Notes: a model not told the origin generated them from the sequence alone. Counted from the stretch's first letter, positions 22,891 to 36,299 are shown. The stretch is 64,000 bases of DNA from Sweltsa coloradensis (GCA_024449915.1 JAMZAV010002018.1:248001-312000), one strand, 5' to 3'. Translations and numbers: made by a program.

Positions 22891-23415
22891 AAGAGTCGCG
22901 ATTGAGTTTTGGTATGGTACCAATGAAAGTAAGACAACCATAATGTTATTCCAAATGTTCTTTTTTTTTTTCATTGGTTTAATAAATCCTAGTATAGAGT
23001 AGAGTAGATCTTTATTCACTTAAGACTAATACATGGTACAAGTATACACCTCTTCGTGAAGAGGGAGTGAATAGTTCCTAAGGCTAAAACATGGTAAAAA
23101 ATGAATAATAAAATAGAATGCATATTTCATGTGAATCACGTTATATGTATATTACTAGTATGGTATACTAGTATTGAGAAACTACTAGTATCATTCCAAA
23201 GTCCCAACCGAGCTTGGAAATCACATGGTAAGTATCTTAAATTTCGCGTCAAAATTTGATTCAAAGCCCATCGTTATGTTAGGCCCTCATCCACATTTAC
23301 GCATTAATTTAATTATTCTCCTCATCGGAAATTGTTATTTTATTACGATAGAATGGTATGGAAGTGTCATGGTGGTTTTTGTTGCACTAAATCCGCCCAA
23401 CGTTGTGGGGATATC

Positions 23416-23550
23416 TTAAATAAATAATAAATTAATAAATTGTACTTGGAGTCTACCCACTCAGTTATATAACTGATTTTCAGGGGGGGACTTTAAATCA
23501 AAGCGACCAAGCCAACCCTGTAGGCCCCGACGCAATCGACGAGTGAGCGA
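23416..23550 (-). repeat. AATA-tailed dispersed repeat, copy 3
   Basis: A well-kept copy: AAATAAATAATAAA, GGAGTCTACCCACTCAGTTA, ATAACTGATTTTCAG, then AAGCGACCAAGCCAACCCTG, TAGGCCCCGACGCAATCGAC and GAGTGAGCGATAACC. It is almost identical to the copy at 32990 over the right half. It may be a SINE or a 5'-truncated LINE tail on the minus strand; I saw no clear pol III boxes. Confidence 0.65.
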
Positions 23551-24011
23551 TAACCAACCAAAGATCGATCCATTTCGATTCATTTCGATCTTCAGTCGTG
23601 CTTGCCGGTGGCAGGATGGAAACGAACGAGCGACTGCCGAGTTTCCACGTCTGTGAAAACACTAGAAGAGAGCTCTGAAGTGAAGCCTAACCGGTTATCA
23701 CGATACAAAACGAAACTTCCAGCTTCAGTAGAGCGTGTCATGTAACACGTACAGTTGATTAGCTAAATGACTGATGCAAAGTTGATTAGAGAATGCGTGA
23801 TAGATAAAAATAATGCTAGCAAACCGGTTGTTGTTGTTCTTGGTATACGTTTCTAGTTGATCAAGATTTCATTTCATTTACTTGGATTGGAAGTTGAAAG
23901 AAGTTTCAACTTTGACGTTGAGGTTTAGGTAACACTTTCTCAATCGACCCGAAATGCTGAATTAACTGTTTTGATTTTATTTGAGATTCCGAATAATATA
24001 TAATATTATAT

Positions 24012-24148
24012 GATATTTTTATTTATCGGGTTGTTTTGTGGCGGTGGTATACATGATATTCTTATGTCGACGTTTCAAGACCATTTTGTCTTCTTCTTCG
24101 GGACGTGAAATATGATACTACAAAACAACCCGAAAAATAAAAATATCA
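24012..24148. mobile_element. Small foldback element
   Basis: ATATTTTTATTTATCGGGTT, then GTTTTGTGG, on the left is the inverse of ACAAAACAACCCGAAAAATA, then AAAATAT, on the right. The arms are about 35 bp and surround GACGTTTCAAGACCATTTTG. Confidence 0.55.
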
Positions 24149-24250
24149 TCAATGTGTAGCGAGACATTTAAAAGTTTTAATATTATATGAATTCATTTTT
24201 AGAGGAAGACGTAGCACATAGACAATTTGTAGCAATTAAAAGGTAAATTA

Positions 24251-24370
24251 AAAACTTATGACCAACCACTTACTTAAAAACGAATTTTCGGGTGAACCTT
24301 CCTCACCCATTATCAGGTTGATGCCCGAAAATTCGTTTTTAAGTAAGTAGTGGCCTTGATCATAAGTTTT
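24251..24370. mobile_element. Foldback element, copy 2
   Basis: Arms at 24251-24292 and 24324-24370 (core ACTTACTTAAAAACGAATTT) surround CTCACCCATTATCAGGTTGA. It is the same element as at 17214 but in the opposite orientation: here GGGCCAATAAGC and TATAGAATATT follow on the right. Confidence 0.7.
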
Positions 24371-27300
24371 TTACATTTTAATACTGTTCCGGGCCAATAA
24401 GCTTTTTTTATAGAATATTTGTAGAAATGTGTAGTACACAGGCTAGGAAGGTGATGCCTTCGTGATAAATTGCTTCGCGATAGATCAAGTCTTCCCTATC
24501 AATCAATGTCACAACCAGGTGGGGCTTTAAGAATTACACTCCTGACGAAACTCCCAAGAAATTGACACGTACTAAATAAAATAAAATTAAATACCACAGC
24601 TGCTTCTGATTTGTGTATTAATTTTGTTTTTGTGGCTCTTATAAAGATTATATCGGTCAAATGATGCAGCCCCACCTTTCAATCTGTTTTTCTATGCGCT
24701 TTTTAAATAATCTCTACTTTTGTAGTATCTTCTTTCTTTAGTTCTCATAGTGATGTATCAAGTTTGGCTTTTTTCCGGGGTTTGAATTGAAGCTTGTACT
24801 TTACAGTCCACAAGCTTCTCCCGGAGAACCTTGTTGTAGAACTTTATGTGAGAAATACGGGACTATAACAAATACATGGTGGATTTAAAGCATCTGGGTT
24901 GGCTTCCATAAAACCGTCGTTTTGTATCGAAACCGAAATTCAGCGGATCATAAAACCACTTTCACGGTTCGATAACTATAAGTTATGTCATTCCTGCCAA
25001 TAAAAGCTGTTCAGACCACAATTCTATTACGACCATGAGTTATGCTTCGAGGTCCTCCTAGAGGCAGAGCAGGCATTGGCATCACTTCCATGTTGTCGAC
25101 ATTTCTTATCATACAGACTGTTTCAATCTGCCTCCACGAGTAAAGTAGGTCTATTTTTGTCTTGCACTTTTAACTGAGACAACATTGAACTATAGACCTA
25201 TTTGTTTACCAAACTTTAATTTTGTGTAATGATTCGCTTAATTGTCACAATATTTTACCATCTGCCGGCTTCTTCTTATCATGATCTATTTTTGCAGTCA
25301 TAAATCTTCATAATGATCTTCATGAAATTCGTTCATGTCGCGAGGTCAATGCGATGTTTCGGTTCGGTGTTGATTCATTTGAACTGAGGGTTGAATTGAC
25401 GACGAAAAACATCTGCATTATTTTTGATGTCATCTCTAAACCAGTCACGAAGCTCATCATTGGTATCAAGATCGTGCTTATTGTTGCGAATAATAGATCA
25501 ATTTGGCGATTTTAAATAAGACCATTCTAGCCTTGCTCGTTCTCAACCATCCATGGAGCAACGGGAGGACCCATCCAAGCATATAGTAGCGTTGTGATGT
25601 GATCAGTTTTGTATTGAAACGGTTATTTGTTTTTGTGTTGAGTATGTAATTAATTTTTTATATACGTATTGCTTAAAATCTGAGGAAACAGCCTTTATGC
25701 ATTAGGAATCTGCGGACTCATTTGACATACCTGCTCATAAAATGTACAGTATAAACGATGAAATTTGTTGCTTACGAAGCTGTTAGCCTTATGTTGTCGA
25801 TGAGTTGAAATTAAAATGTGAATTCAAGCGCACTTGACAAGGAACATCTTTAGTCACAATCAATCCAATAGGTATACTTATTTTTTTAAGTGTCAGTAAA
25901 ATAGTTTCCAGAGTGTAACTATAGATTCACTAATTTGTTTTCCAGTAAACTATTTAAACTTGAACCCCTCTTTCCAGATTAGAGTGTCCGTAAATTCTGC
26001 ACTTTTTTTAGTTTTCTTGCTTTCATATACTATTCAATTTTTATCTAGTCCTCCCAAGAGTTTCTAATAACTTCTAAATCAGATGCAAAACAGCTAAACA
26101 ATGGTATTAGTCTTAAAGGAATACACGGCTGTCTAAATGAGAACGGATAACTATCATCTTCCCCTTCACTACGTGCGTGTATGTCCGCAAAAACCTGACA
26201 GGAAATGCATGGCTCAAATCGCAATCTATTTCATATAGTTAAATTTAAAAAGAAATTTCACTTTCGTCTTATGAGAGTGGGAAAATACGAACGAAATATT
26301 GTGATCTACAAAATACAGGTTGTGCCTTGAGTCTTGACCTTGCATAATATTTAAATTTCCCACTCCCAGCATTGTGTGTGACATTGCACGCTGTGGGAAC
26401 GTGTCTTTGAATGCGAAGGTTGTATCGTAATATGGAAGAATACTTAGGTATTCCACACGATCTGACGTCGAGCCAGAAGGAAAAGTGGACGATTTTCTAT
26501 TTTATTACGTGTTTGAAAGTAGTTTCGCGTACAGGATAACATTATCACACGTGAATGTAAAATACATTCGTGGTGAGATGCCAAGTGATATAAGGCTGAT
26601 GTCTAGAGATACGTGCATATAGCTTGTCAAATTCCTTTTATAGCGTTTGTAGATTTTTTTGGCACCTTCAAAAGTGTGTTAAGTTTTTAATATTTTATTT
26701 GAATATGTCACAAGGTAAATAATATATCAACTGCTAAAATTATGTGTACAGCAAATATTATTATCAATTTAAAAGTAAGAATGAAAACGTAGTTTAAATA
26801 AAAAATAACGCTTTAAGCATCATTTCACAAACGCTATTTTGCACGTATCTCACACTTATTTGTGTAGAGCATACGTAAAGAATTAAGTGCTCATTCAATT
26901 ATGTATTTTGTGTATTAATTAATAGTTTGTGGGTCTGTGTTTAAAATTATTCAAATTTATTTAATGATGGAAATAAAATAAAATGTTCCTCCATAAAATT
27001 GTTTCCAAATGTTTTTAAGTGGCAAATTAAAATGAAATTTAATTAACATGTACAATTTTCGAGATTTTTCGCATAATTCTAATTAATTATTTGATAAAGT
27101 CAGAATTGTTCAATATATCTTATAGCTGGTTGGTTTGGTGAATTTAGTTTCTTCTCTATAGGATAACTTGCATGCAGTGGGATTTTCAGTGACTCAAATA
27201 ATTAAAGGAGATTATGCAATTGCTATAATATTGCAAGTATTCATAATTCTAATCAACGTTATGCATTGTTTGTAACTAAACGGAGTTTCATTCACGCAGA

Positions 27301-28346
27301 TATGGGCGACATGAGTTGAGTTCTTATCACAGCCCAGGTCACACACGGCAACAACAAACTATTTATGGGTCTATGACGAAGACGACATTAATAAATTTTA
27401 TAATTGACAATAACACATGCTCTCGCGTTCAGACAGTGATGAAAAAGATAAATGCAGATGAGCTATGTCAAAATCGATACTTAATCTCTAATGGACAACA
27501 TGATGATTACTCTTGTTCGTGATCGTATTACATATTCGTCACTAATACTAATTTTATTTCGGTCTAACGCTTGTATATAAGGCCCCAATGTTATCAATCC
27601 AATTACATAGCCAAATACAATGGAAGTCAGAAGAAGTACCGTACACAAAGAATTGAACCAAAAATATGGTCACTTCCGCAGAAAAAAAAACATAACAAAC
27701 GGATATTGTGATTGATGACATAATGTGTTTTTGATGATGTGTCGCGCTGGAATGCGTGTCGCATTGCGTGCGAGGGGGGGGGGGGGGGGGGGGTTGAGGA
27801 ATCTGGTTTATTTTGATACGCGTGATGGAGGTCGGTTCTCCTGGAGCGACGATGTCAGGCCCATGCAGCCACCTGGGAGAGATGAGATGGGGTACTGCAG
27901 CCTTGTAGGACCAAAATAGGTCACAGCACGTACCGCCAAGACAAAACGCTTTGTCTGAGGTCTGAGCGGCGATGCTCTATATAAGGTGGTGAAGTTGCGT
28001 CGAGGTATTGTCAAGTAGGTGTATAGCTCAGCTGGTGCTGGTGGGGCACTCGGGAGTAATTGCGCCAATCGCAGCCGTATTGGCCAATCAAAGTCGGTAA
28101 ATCAAAATCTTTTTTTTAAGGAAACAATCGGAGACAGCACTGTTTTCCTATGACATTCGGTTCCTTTTGACTGAGACCCACCAAATGCAACCAAGCATTT
28201 TTTAAGAGATCATCATCAATTGAAAGTTTTTGAAAAGTTTGTCTTTGGTGCGATATTTTGTTTTATATACGTTGCACTTTTCAGGTGCATGTGTAGTCTA
28301 CTGGTGCTTATGTTAGGGTAGGTGTGAAGGGAATGTCCAAAATGTC
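24371..28346. other. Swip-1 intron 1, no supported gene; G20 run
   Basis: About 4 kb with no exon I can defend. A run of 20 G occupies 27774-27793. ORFs around 26226, 27316 and 27725 lack family resemblance and splice context. Confidence 0.35.
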
Positions 28347-28348
28347 CC

Positions 28349-28421
28349 GTCCTGATGGTCTAGTGGTTAAGACGCCTGTCTGGAATGCGGGAGATCCGTG
28401 GTTCGATTCCCGGTTGGGGCG
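28349..28421 (+). tRNA. tRNA-like sequence (GGA anticodon), likely pseudo or SINE head
   Basis: It folds as a cloverleaf. The acceptor is GTCCTGA/TTGGGGC with three wobble pairs, the D-arm GTCT/AGAC. The anticodon stem CCTGT/GCGGG has loop CTGGAAT, giving anticodon GGA. The T-loop TTCGATT sits on a stem with two mismatches. The variable loop is only five bases, whereas tRNA-Ser needs a long arm, so it is not a normal serine tRNA. A second copy on the minus strand at 41939-42010 has the same tRNA part and shares about 45 bases of downstream sequence, which points to a retroposed family. Confidence 0.5.
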
Positions 28422-30154
28422 GACTATTTTAATTTCTGAATTGAATAGTAAATAATACCATAAATAACATTCACATTACCGACTAAAACTTTCAGTCAGG
28501 ATTGCCGGTGGCGGATATCGCTCGTGACTTCTCGAATCAGTGTTTCACGTGAACTCCCTCTGCCGGTGCTACCTGCTTGCATCATAGTAACCCAGTACAG
28601 GTGGAGTCAGCGATTGCGGTCTAATTAGACACGATAACTTTCAAGGTTGCGCATGCAATTGTTTACGGTGCGTGCGAAGTTTACTGACCTACAAACTTGG
28701 AGACGTTATTTGCTCAAGTCTCCTCTTCATATTGAACAACTAGATGCTCACTGGAACATCATTAATTAATATTAAATTGCGTCATGCGTTTAGGATCCAA
28801 GTCGGGCGTAGGTCTGTACGCGATTCAGTTTAGATCAGGGAAACATGAAAGAAAGGAGTGAACACGCGCGGAAAGGAATATTTACACAAGGAATGGAAGT
28901 CTTCTTAGGTTTCAAGACTCTGTGTTTATCCAACTTGACGTTCACGTAAACTTGGCGCATCCTTCTTGTTCACAGTTTATTGACAGGCTAGACGCAACAA
29001 CCAAAACTAGCTTCTACTTTCTAGAGCTCGGAAGATCTTTTAGGTCGGTCGGTTCGACGGTTGCTTGGGGAAATATGTCCCTGGAGAATTATATTGATTT
29101 GTTGTTCATCAAATTTTACTTAACTGACTGGATCTATTTTAAATAATGATAGAAATTGAACTATTCGAAGGAAATTAATAATATGTTGAGTGTTTGCAAT
29201 TGACGTCTCCGTTGGAAACTTATAGGGAACGTAAGTTTTGAAGGCGGGAAGGAAATTGGTTCTCTCTGGTCTCAGCGCCCATAAGAATTAGCATGGTACA
29301 AAAATGTAACTCGCCGTATCTTTTGACTCACGCAAAGAGAAATCTAAACCAATAACATCACAAGATGCATAATTTTGTGAACGAAGATGATGGCATTATA
29401 CTTTGATAGATGACGCTTCCTAAATTCAAACTATTATGAGTTAAATGGACCCATGTTTACGCGCTGTCGCAAATGTACTCTGACTGAGCGGCAACCTAAG
29501 CGAGACGCAGCCACGTTGTGTGCAGCTGTGGCATCCTCGCATACCACGCGCCTGTCCATGGTTGCTAAATGTACTTCGCATTCAAGATTTTGTTGGCACA
29601 TTAAAGGATATTTTATTAGTAATGTATAATCTAGTACAACCCAGTGACCTCACAGTAGCCACAAAGCAAGTCGGATACCAAATGTTATGCTGATGCCACG
29701 GACAACATGTTTTTACGTGCTTTTTCATGAGCAGTTTGGAAGGTTTTGCAACAGTGTAAATGTTGAGTTCACTTCAACTCAAAACATATGTCATTAATAT
29801 TTGTGATAGAGCAGAGCTATGCATATCCACGCAAAGAGGAAAGATTATAGTTTCTAACAGTATGAATATAATTCCGGTCCGTGGTCGGGTTCTCGCGCTA
29901 TCGCTTACGAAACATTTAGCACGGGTTAATCGCCTATACCACGCTGACCGGAGAGAACCGGACAACGCCCACTTAGGTTCCCTATTTCCCTCCTACTTGA
30001 CATTTTGGTTAATTTATTAGAGACTTGTAGATTAAACTCAACAACCACCAGTCAAGAAGATAGGTTATTATAAGTTTGGCTCATGTGTATTGTAGTCATA
30101 TACATTTTACTTTGTTTTCGGCCGCCCGCTGTTGGGAAACCCGAATATCGTAGA
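28422..30154. other. Swip-1 intron 1, tail of tRNA-like repeat then nothing clear
   Basis: The first 45 bases match the tail of the tRNA-like copy at 41939. GTCAGGATTGCCGGTGGCGG near 28495 is the inverse of the CCGGCAATCCTGAC core of the SINE-like family. The rest shows no supported feature. Confidence 0.4.
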
Positions 30155-30465
30155 CAGTGGCGTAACTAGCAAGTGATTTTTGGGGGTAGAACATTGCCCA
30201 AGAAACAATTGTTTCGGGAAAAGTATGTAACCTGCAACCAAGGGTGATGGGGCGGGGGGTATGGCCCCAGCTGGTGCGGGTCTGGGGCGCATAGCCCTAA
30301 AAATGTTGTAATTTTTAACATTGCAAATGGTGGTATTTTAAAATTCCCCCCCCCCCCCTACCCCCGTCGATAATTGATAAAAGATTGTCAGTTGTATTGT
30401 CAGTTTACAAAATCTTGCCCAAAACTTATGCCCGCCTTCGCCCCCGTAGTTATGCGCCGCCACTG
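30155..30465. mobile_element. hAT-type MITE
   Basis: Left end CAGTGGCGTAACTAGC, right end GTTATGCGCCGCCACTG. A C run at about 30345-30358 lies inside. The flanking 8-mers match at only about half the positions, so no target duplication is claimed. Placement rests on the termini shared with the copies at 10635 and 12708. Confidence 0.65.
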
Positions 30466-32989
30466 GTTTTATAACGAATTACAGTAATTGTTTTTTTTGC
30501 ATCACGCCTGTCATAAAGACGTGACATATAACCTTCAATAAACATTTTCCTCTTGGAATGACAAGAAATGACTCTTCCAAGCAGATAAGAATGATGAATG
30601 AAGGTTATTGTCAGTCTACATGTCACCTAGCGAGTACGAGTACTGTATACTTTCCACGTTAGCTGAGGTATGGTAATAGCTATGTTCGTCCAAGGGCTTT
30701 ACCACCAGCAATCTCGTCAATATTATCACTATAATTATTTTGGTGAATGATGCCTAATAAAACCATATTCTCGTTACGACAGTTAATCGTGGTTCTAGTA
30801 AATGTCAAATTACTGACATTTAAATTTGATGTACCGTGAAAAATAGTTTAGCAATAACTCACGGACTCAACATGATAACATTATTTTACGATGTATAAAA
30901 GGATGAATAATGCGTTGTTTATATTGTATGTCTACGTCCTGATATTTTCTTTGCGGGAAGGATAAAGATTGGAATGGATGTGACAGGCGTTAGGCAACTT
31001 CCTCACATTCATCCTGTGCGGAGTGTCATGTTTCCGTTGATAAAAGTGTTATCAATGCGTTACGTCACACCCAGCCCTGGGTTGCGAGACTAGACGTTCG
31101 GTTCCTTGTAAAGCTCACGAGCGTCAGACAAGCTTGATTCTTTGCATAGGTGGAGAGGCTTGTTGCTTCATAATATTAACAGGCATGCCGCATGACAAAG
31201 TCAGGATGCGAACTTATTTAACAAGATTCTCAAGCAAGAACGACACAAATAAACGAAGAATCTTCGTGCATGAAATCCTTGGGGAAGTACTAACCAGATC
31301 TAATAATTGCAACTTAGATACCATATTGCATCCATGCCTGAGTCAGTTCGTTATGTATCATCCGTTACGCATTAACACGGGATGCAGAGATAGACGTTCA
31401 GGTTCTGATACGTTCAGTAGAAGAGTGCGCGCTTTTAACGGGTGATTAGTCATTAAGGTACATTTAGGAACCTTAACCACTCATATGCCAAAGTCCGCGC
31501 ATCCCTACTTAATGATTTTGAAGTAAGTCGAGACGTGAGACAACGTGTTACTCAGGTCGGTTGGATGTTTATTTGTTGATTTTATTTAACAGATCCAAAA
31601 TATGGGCGCCAAAGTCATTTAAAGTTTAATTTATTTTGATTAACAATTAAGCGAAGAATTACGTGCTTAAAATCTGGGGGTAAGTATGTTCGGTCTAAGA
31701 CTCAATTTAAATCTAGAATTGACAGTCAAGTGTCTTTGTGGGAGTTATAGTCTTTTAGATGGACAATCGGTATGATCGCTATTCCAAGTATTCTCGAAGT
31801 ACATTTTACTCGTGTTGAAACCGGTTGCACCAACCACAACAGTTTCGAAAATTAGCCAATAGTGTAAGTAAGATTCGGAACTACAGAGGAAAACAGGGTT
31901 TCTCCTGAGATAATTGGAGCCGAATTATAGAATATTATGGGAACCAACAATTGTGACCACAAAGGAGACAATTTGTTGTAAAGTAATGAATTTATTTTCG
32001 ATGAGTAGCGTTAGACCGAAAAAAGCTTAGGTTTTACGCGGTTTTGCCTACGCATTGCACAACTAGGCTACTTGTTCATCAACTATCCTGGTCTACTTGG
32101 TTGTTTCTGTAAAAGTTGTTTACGTCTATGAAGATTATTCCTAGTCGCCCAGTGAGACTCAAGTGAGCCATCATTACAGCGACCGCGACGAGAAAAAACA
32201 TTTTTATAGAATACTTATGGCAGAAATCGCAACGTGTTTACAAAATAAAAATCTTATTTAATTACACACTAAAAAAACTTGTACAGGTTTACGGTTATTA
32301 ACACAATCTAATAATTACGATCAAGATCTGCAAAAAGTTTAAATTTAAACTTCACTTTTGCACGGTTCATGATGGCAATTAATGTAGTTTAATGTTAGAA
32401 TTTTTAATTGCTTCGAACTCTCCATAATTTTCATTTAACCTCATTAATTTGGAAGTGTCAGCAATATTAATTATATACCTTGTATATAAAGTTCACTCGC
32501 TAATTGAATAATAGTTGAAACAAATTAATTGGTAAACACATTTTTTCCTAGAAAGTTAGAAGAGAGCAGATGTAATTAATCAGATAATGAGTACCCAGCA
32601 TCTCTTAACAAGTGGGAATCATCGTTTAATATCAAAGGTATTACATTATAAAGACCTGGCGAGGAACATTGTGTTTAAAGCTGTACACGATGGGCAATTA
32701 GTCTATAAATAAATTACACCGGGCCACTTTATTTCACAGTGAATAATAATTCTCATAAATTAATTTAAAACAACCAGTTTACAACATAACAGTGCTGTGT
32801 GATAGCAAGATATTTATTTAATGATACATATTGGTTTGGTGTTGAAATAAAACAAGTTTCTGAACAACATTTTTAAATTTAAGATTAGTTGCATGAGAAA
32901 TCAAACAGGGAGCTAACAAGATATATAAGATAGCTATCAGATATCCTGACACATTTCTCCAATTTTCCATTTTAGTCAGCATGCATTTA
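30466..32989. other. Swip-1 intron 1, no supported feature
   Basis: AT-rich, with short ORFs (for example 31134-31445) that resemble nothing I recognise and lack splice context. Confidence 0.35.
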
Positions 32990-33140
32990 CATAAATAAAT
33001 ACATGAAAAATAAATTCGTATTTAGAGTCTTCCCACTCAGTCATATAACTGATTTTCAGTGGGGGACAGTAAACCAAAGCGACCAAGCCAACCCTGTAGG
33101 CCCCGACGCAATCGACGAGTGAGCAATAACCAACCTGCTG
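32990..33140 (-). repeat. AATA-tailed dispersed repeat, copy 4
   Basis: ATAAATAAATAC, TTCGTATTTAGAGTCTTCCC, ACTCAGTCATATAACTGATT, then AAGCGACCAAGCCAACCCTG, TAGGCCCCGACGCAATCGAC and GAGTGAGCAATAACC. Very close to copy 3. Confidence 0.65.
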
Positions 33141-35854
33141 TAAGTAACCAACCCGTACATACCGTACATACCCCGTCATCTTGCTACAGAAACATTCCAT
33201 TTTAGAGATAATGGCCCACACTCAAGTCTTAGACTTTGTGGGCTTCTCAAAGGAATATGAGAAAAAAAAAAGCACATCTGAATCTGAAAATCTACTGACT
33301 ACTGTTTTCATTGCATTGCTGTATGATGACATCCTAATACAAGGGAAATTATTAATGAACAAAGAAAATACGTGTTTTCAGTAGCGAATAATAATTATTA
33401 CTCATCCAGATTTGTATATAGTTAACATTCCAAAGAAACATTTTTTATTTTTATATTTTCATAATCAAAATTTAATTTTACAACTAAAATATTTTTATGA
33501 TAATTCATTTTATAGCTCTGGTACTAATACAGTATGTCATCGTCTTAAACCAACTTCACTTCTCTAACGTATCATATTCTGTGGAATACTAGGAAACTGT
33601 TACAGCTTCCCTCCCAGCTCGTGACTGAGATCTGATTCGAACACGTTCTGAACTGAAGAGTACGGCTCGTTGTCGCAGTCATGCCTCGCAATTACTCTTG
33701 CAATTACTCGCGTACTTGTAATGTACACGAGCCGAGGTGAGCGATACCTGGCTGACTCATGAGGCTGAGTCACTTGAACTCGCGTCTTGTTAGGAGGGGG
33801 GATCATTACTCTATCTCATCAACCCTCTGCACTGTCATACCAGTGAGTCATGCAAATATAATGTGTAAAGAACATAAATTTGATATGTAATCTTCACCCC
33901 CTTATCTTTGTTCAGTATCGAGTTGCGTAGAGTAGACATTCGCACTTGTCATAAACCAACTGTCGGTCATTTTGCTAACCTCCCCTAACTTCACTGACTG
34001 AATAAACCCGCGCAGTAATTAGATTGGGGGAGCGTCCGTCGTGGTATGGTTGTGTTTTGGTGAACTCTGATTCCCCCCCCCCCCCCAATTGTTATTTTCC
34101 AGTTTGTAATTGTAGCCATTTTTCTATTTTTCGTATCGTATCGCACTGATAGCAATTAGCAACCGAATAATATGTAGAATGTTTTATTATATTACAAGTT
34201 TCCTGACAAGAAATCATTTGTAGTCAGGTCAGTTGCTTGCTTGCACCTAACTGTAACCCTTTGTGAGTGATATATTATTGTATTTATATTCATTTATAAA
34301 TCAGTAAAGCAATGCTAGAGTCAACACAACATTAAGTTTGAACAATCTATTGTCACTTCATCTTTTATACCACGATTTGGCTCCCGTAGTTGGAATTAAT
34401 GGCATTGATTTTTTCGGATTTACTAAATATCTTTATTTTTTTAATTAGTTTTTAAAAAAAAATTATTAGTGTGTCCGTGGAATGGCGGGGCTCTTTCAAA
34501 CAATGTCCGAAAAGTGTTCACCCATTGTGTGCACCTGTCATCGCGAGTGATGATAATAATATGGGTAGTCAGGGTCAAGACATGGCATGGTTACTGCGGA
34601 GGCAAAAACTGCTAGATTAGAAAAACAGTATTATCATCTTTCTCAGAAGTTGTCTGTAGAGTTTCTTCTGACCACAGCTGTTAGTATAATATGCAACCAT
34701 CTCTGTACTCAGAAGGCTACTTACTTTTGTGTATGTCAGTAGTAATTAGATAACGCTTTGTCAGCTTCAGACTGACTGCATTTCACTACAACGACTAGAC
34801 AAAACAAAACTACTCCATGAAAACGAGCGAAATTGTTATGATGTTTTACAGTTTTTTTTTTATGCATTTACATCCAATCAACATACCAGACAAAAACAAA
34901 TCTATTCTTGGTTGCGAGGGCGTGGTTGGTAAATAAAATAACAGCACGTTTTGGCTGGCAACATTTATTGCAAGCTACTTTATCTCGTGTTTTGAAGAAG
35001 TCTTTTGTGTCCCAGACCCAAAGAAGCACACAACTTTGAGCCATCCAAAAGTTTTATGTTCAATAAACTGTATTTATGACTGTTTGTCTTCGGGTGTAAA
35101 CTGTAAGTATATAAGGATTTAGTACCGTATTTCTAAACTTTCTACAATCTACAACAACGAGGTGGTTAAGTAGAGTTCCTCAACCCATTTCTTAGTGGTG
35201 AAGTGGTAGATCAGTTGTATTAGATTGATTTGATGTCCGCTGTGGCGTACCAGTACAGTGTACGTACACATCAATCACTATCGGTTGACTTATACCAAGG
35301 TTTAAAGTGACTGTAAACCCGCATCTTTAGGTGACGACTGACGACCCCGGTGGTTTTCCCTATAATGCAAATAAGCCAAAGTCGCTTGTTGAAATTTCAA
35401 GATTCGTATTAGCGGACGGGAAGTATGTAACAGTTTTGTTTTTAAGTAAAAAGTCAGCTTAAAAAGCAGGAACAATCTCGATTTTTCCAAAGTTCATTTT
35501 AGCTTTCACCCGCAAATATAATCTACGTTGGCCCATAGAAGATCACGATATTTGCATTCGTTTTTGTGTCTACGACTTTTGAGTGTGGAGCTCACATGTT
35601 TTCGAGAAACATCGCAACAGATGGTTTGATCGGAATGAATGAAAACTGCGGCAAGGCGCCAAAGAAAGTGGAAGCGGTCATAACACTCATTACATGCAAC
35701 CACATCAGCTCCACTTTGCATATTGACAGAGTTAGAGAGAGAGATTGGCATTCCCTTCCCTTTCCCCCGTGAGAAGCGATCGGATAGAAACCGCGCAACT
35801 TTCTGCCCGCCGAAAGGGAGAGGAATAATTGAGTGGCAGTCACATCTGAAGGTC
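33141..35854. other. Swip-1 intron 1, one weak exon-like ORF
   Basis: CATTCCATTTTAG just before 33207 could be a splice acceptor. It leads into an open stretch to 33384 reading AHTQVLDFVGFSKEYEKKK and onward. I do not recognise it, and no partner exon was found. A C run lies near 34073-34086. Otherwise nothing supported. Confidence 0.25.
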
Positions 35855-36290
35855 ACACGGGTCGACCCCTGACCTACGACGTGGATTCTCTGGGGCCCCG
35901 GCAAGCTGTATCGATTGACCCACTAGACCGCGTGGCACATGCTCTGATTCCCCAATTACGGGGCCGCCATGTGATGGTGGGGAGTCGATATTCTTAGGTT
36001 CGACCCCCGACAGAGCATCTACTGCAGCTGCCCTTGGGCTAGTTGAGTTCCCTGCAGCAGGCGCACTGCTGTCAGAAGACGCAGGTTCGATCCCCGCCTC
36101 AGACATACTGATTGAGTACAACCTGAACTGAAAGTAGACAGGAATTGCTTCTATAATACACTTTATCTTTGGAGTTTACCACTAGAGTGCCAATTTGGAC
36201 AACTGAGAGGAATCGTGGCGATAAATCCATTTGTCCCTTATAGTTGATAGCTACATCTTGAAGTCGTAAGTTCGATCCTCCCTCCAGAAC
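35855..36290. repeat. Cluster of tRNA-like segments
   Basis: The minus strand of about 35855-35940 has GCGGTCTAGTGGG (A-box-like) and GGGGTCGACCC (B-box-like). On the plus strand B-box-like AGGTTCGACCCCC (about 35991), AGGTTCGATCCCCGCC (about 36082) and AAGTTCGATCC (about 36268) follow at intervals near 91 and 186 bp. The second has an upstream GGGCTAGTTGAG. None folds into a convincing functional tRNA by eye. The ORFs across this segment are likely by-products. Confidence 0.45.
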
Positions 36291-36299
36291 AAGTGCAAT

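Noticed and set aside
28349..28421. Functional tRNA-Ser(GGA)
   Set aside because: No long variable arm, mismatched T-stem, and a second copy sharing a non-tRNA tail.
30147..30473. 8-bp target duplication for the MITE at 30155
   Set aside because: The flanking 8-mers agree at only about half the positions.
35506..35904. 132-codon minus-strand ORF with several Cys and His
   Set aside because: It overlaps tRNA-like repeats and other-frame ORFs; no zinc-finger spacing or known family.
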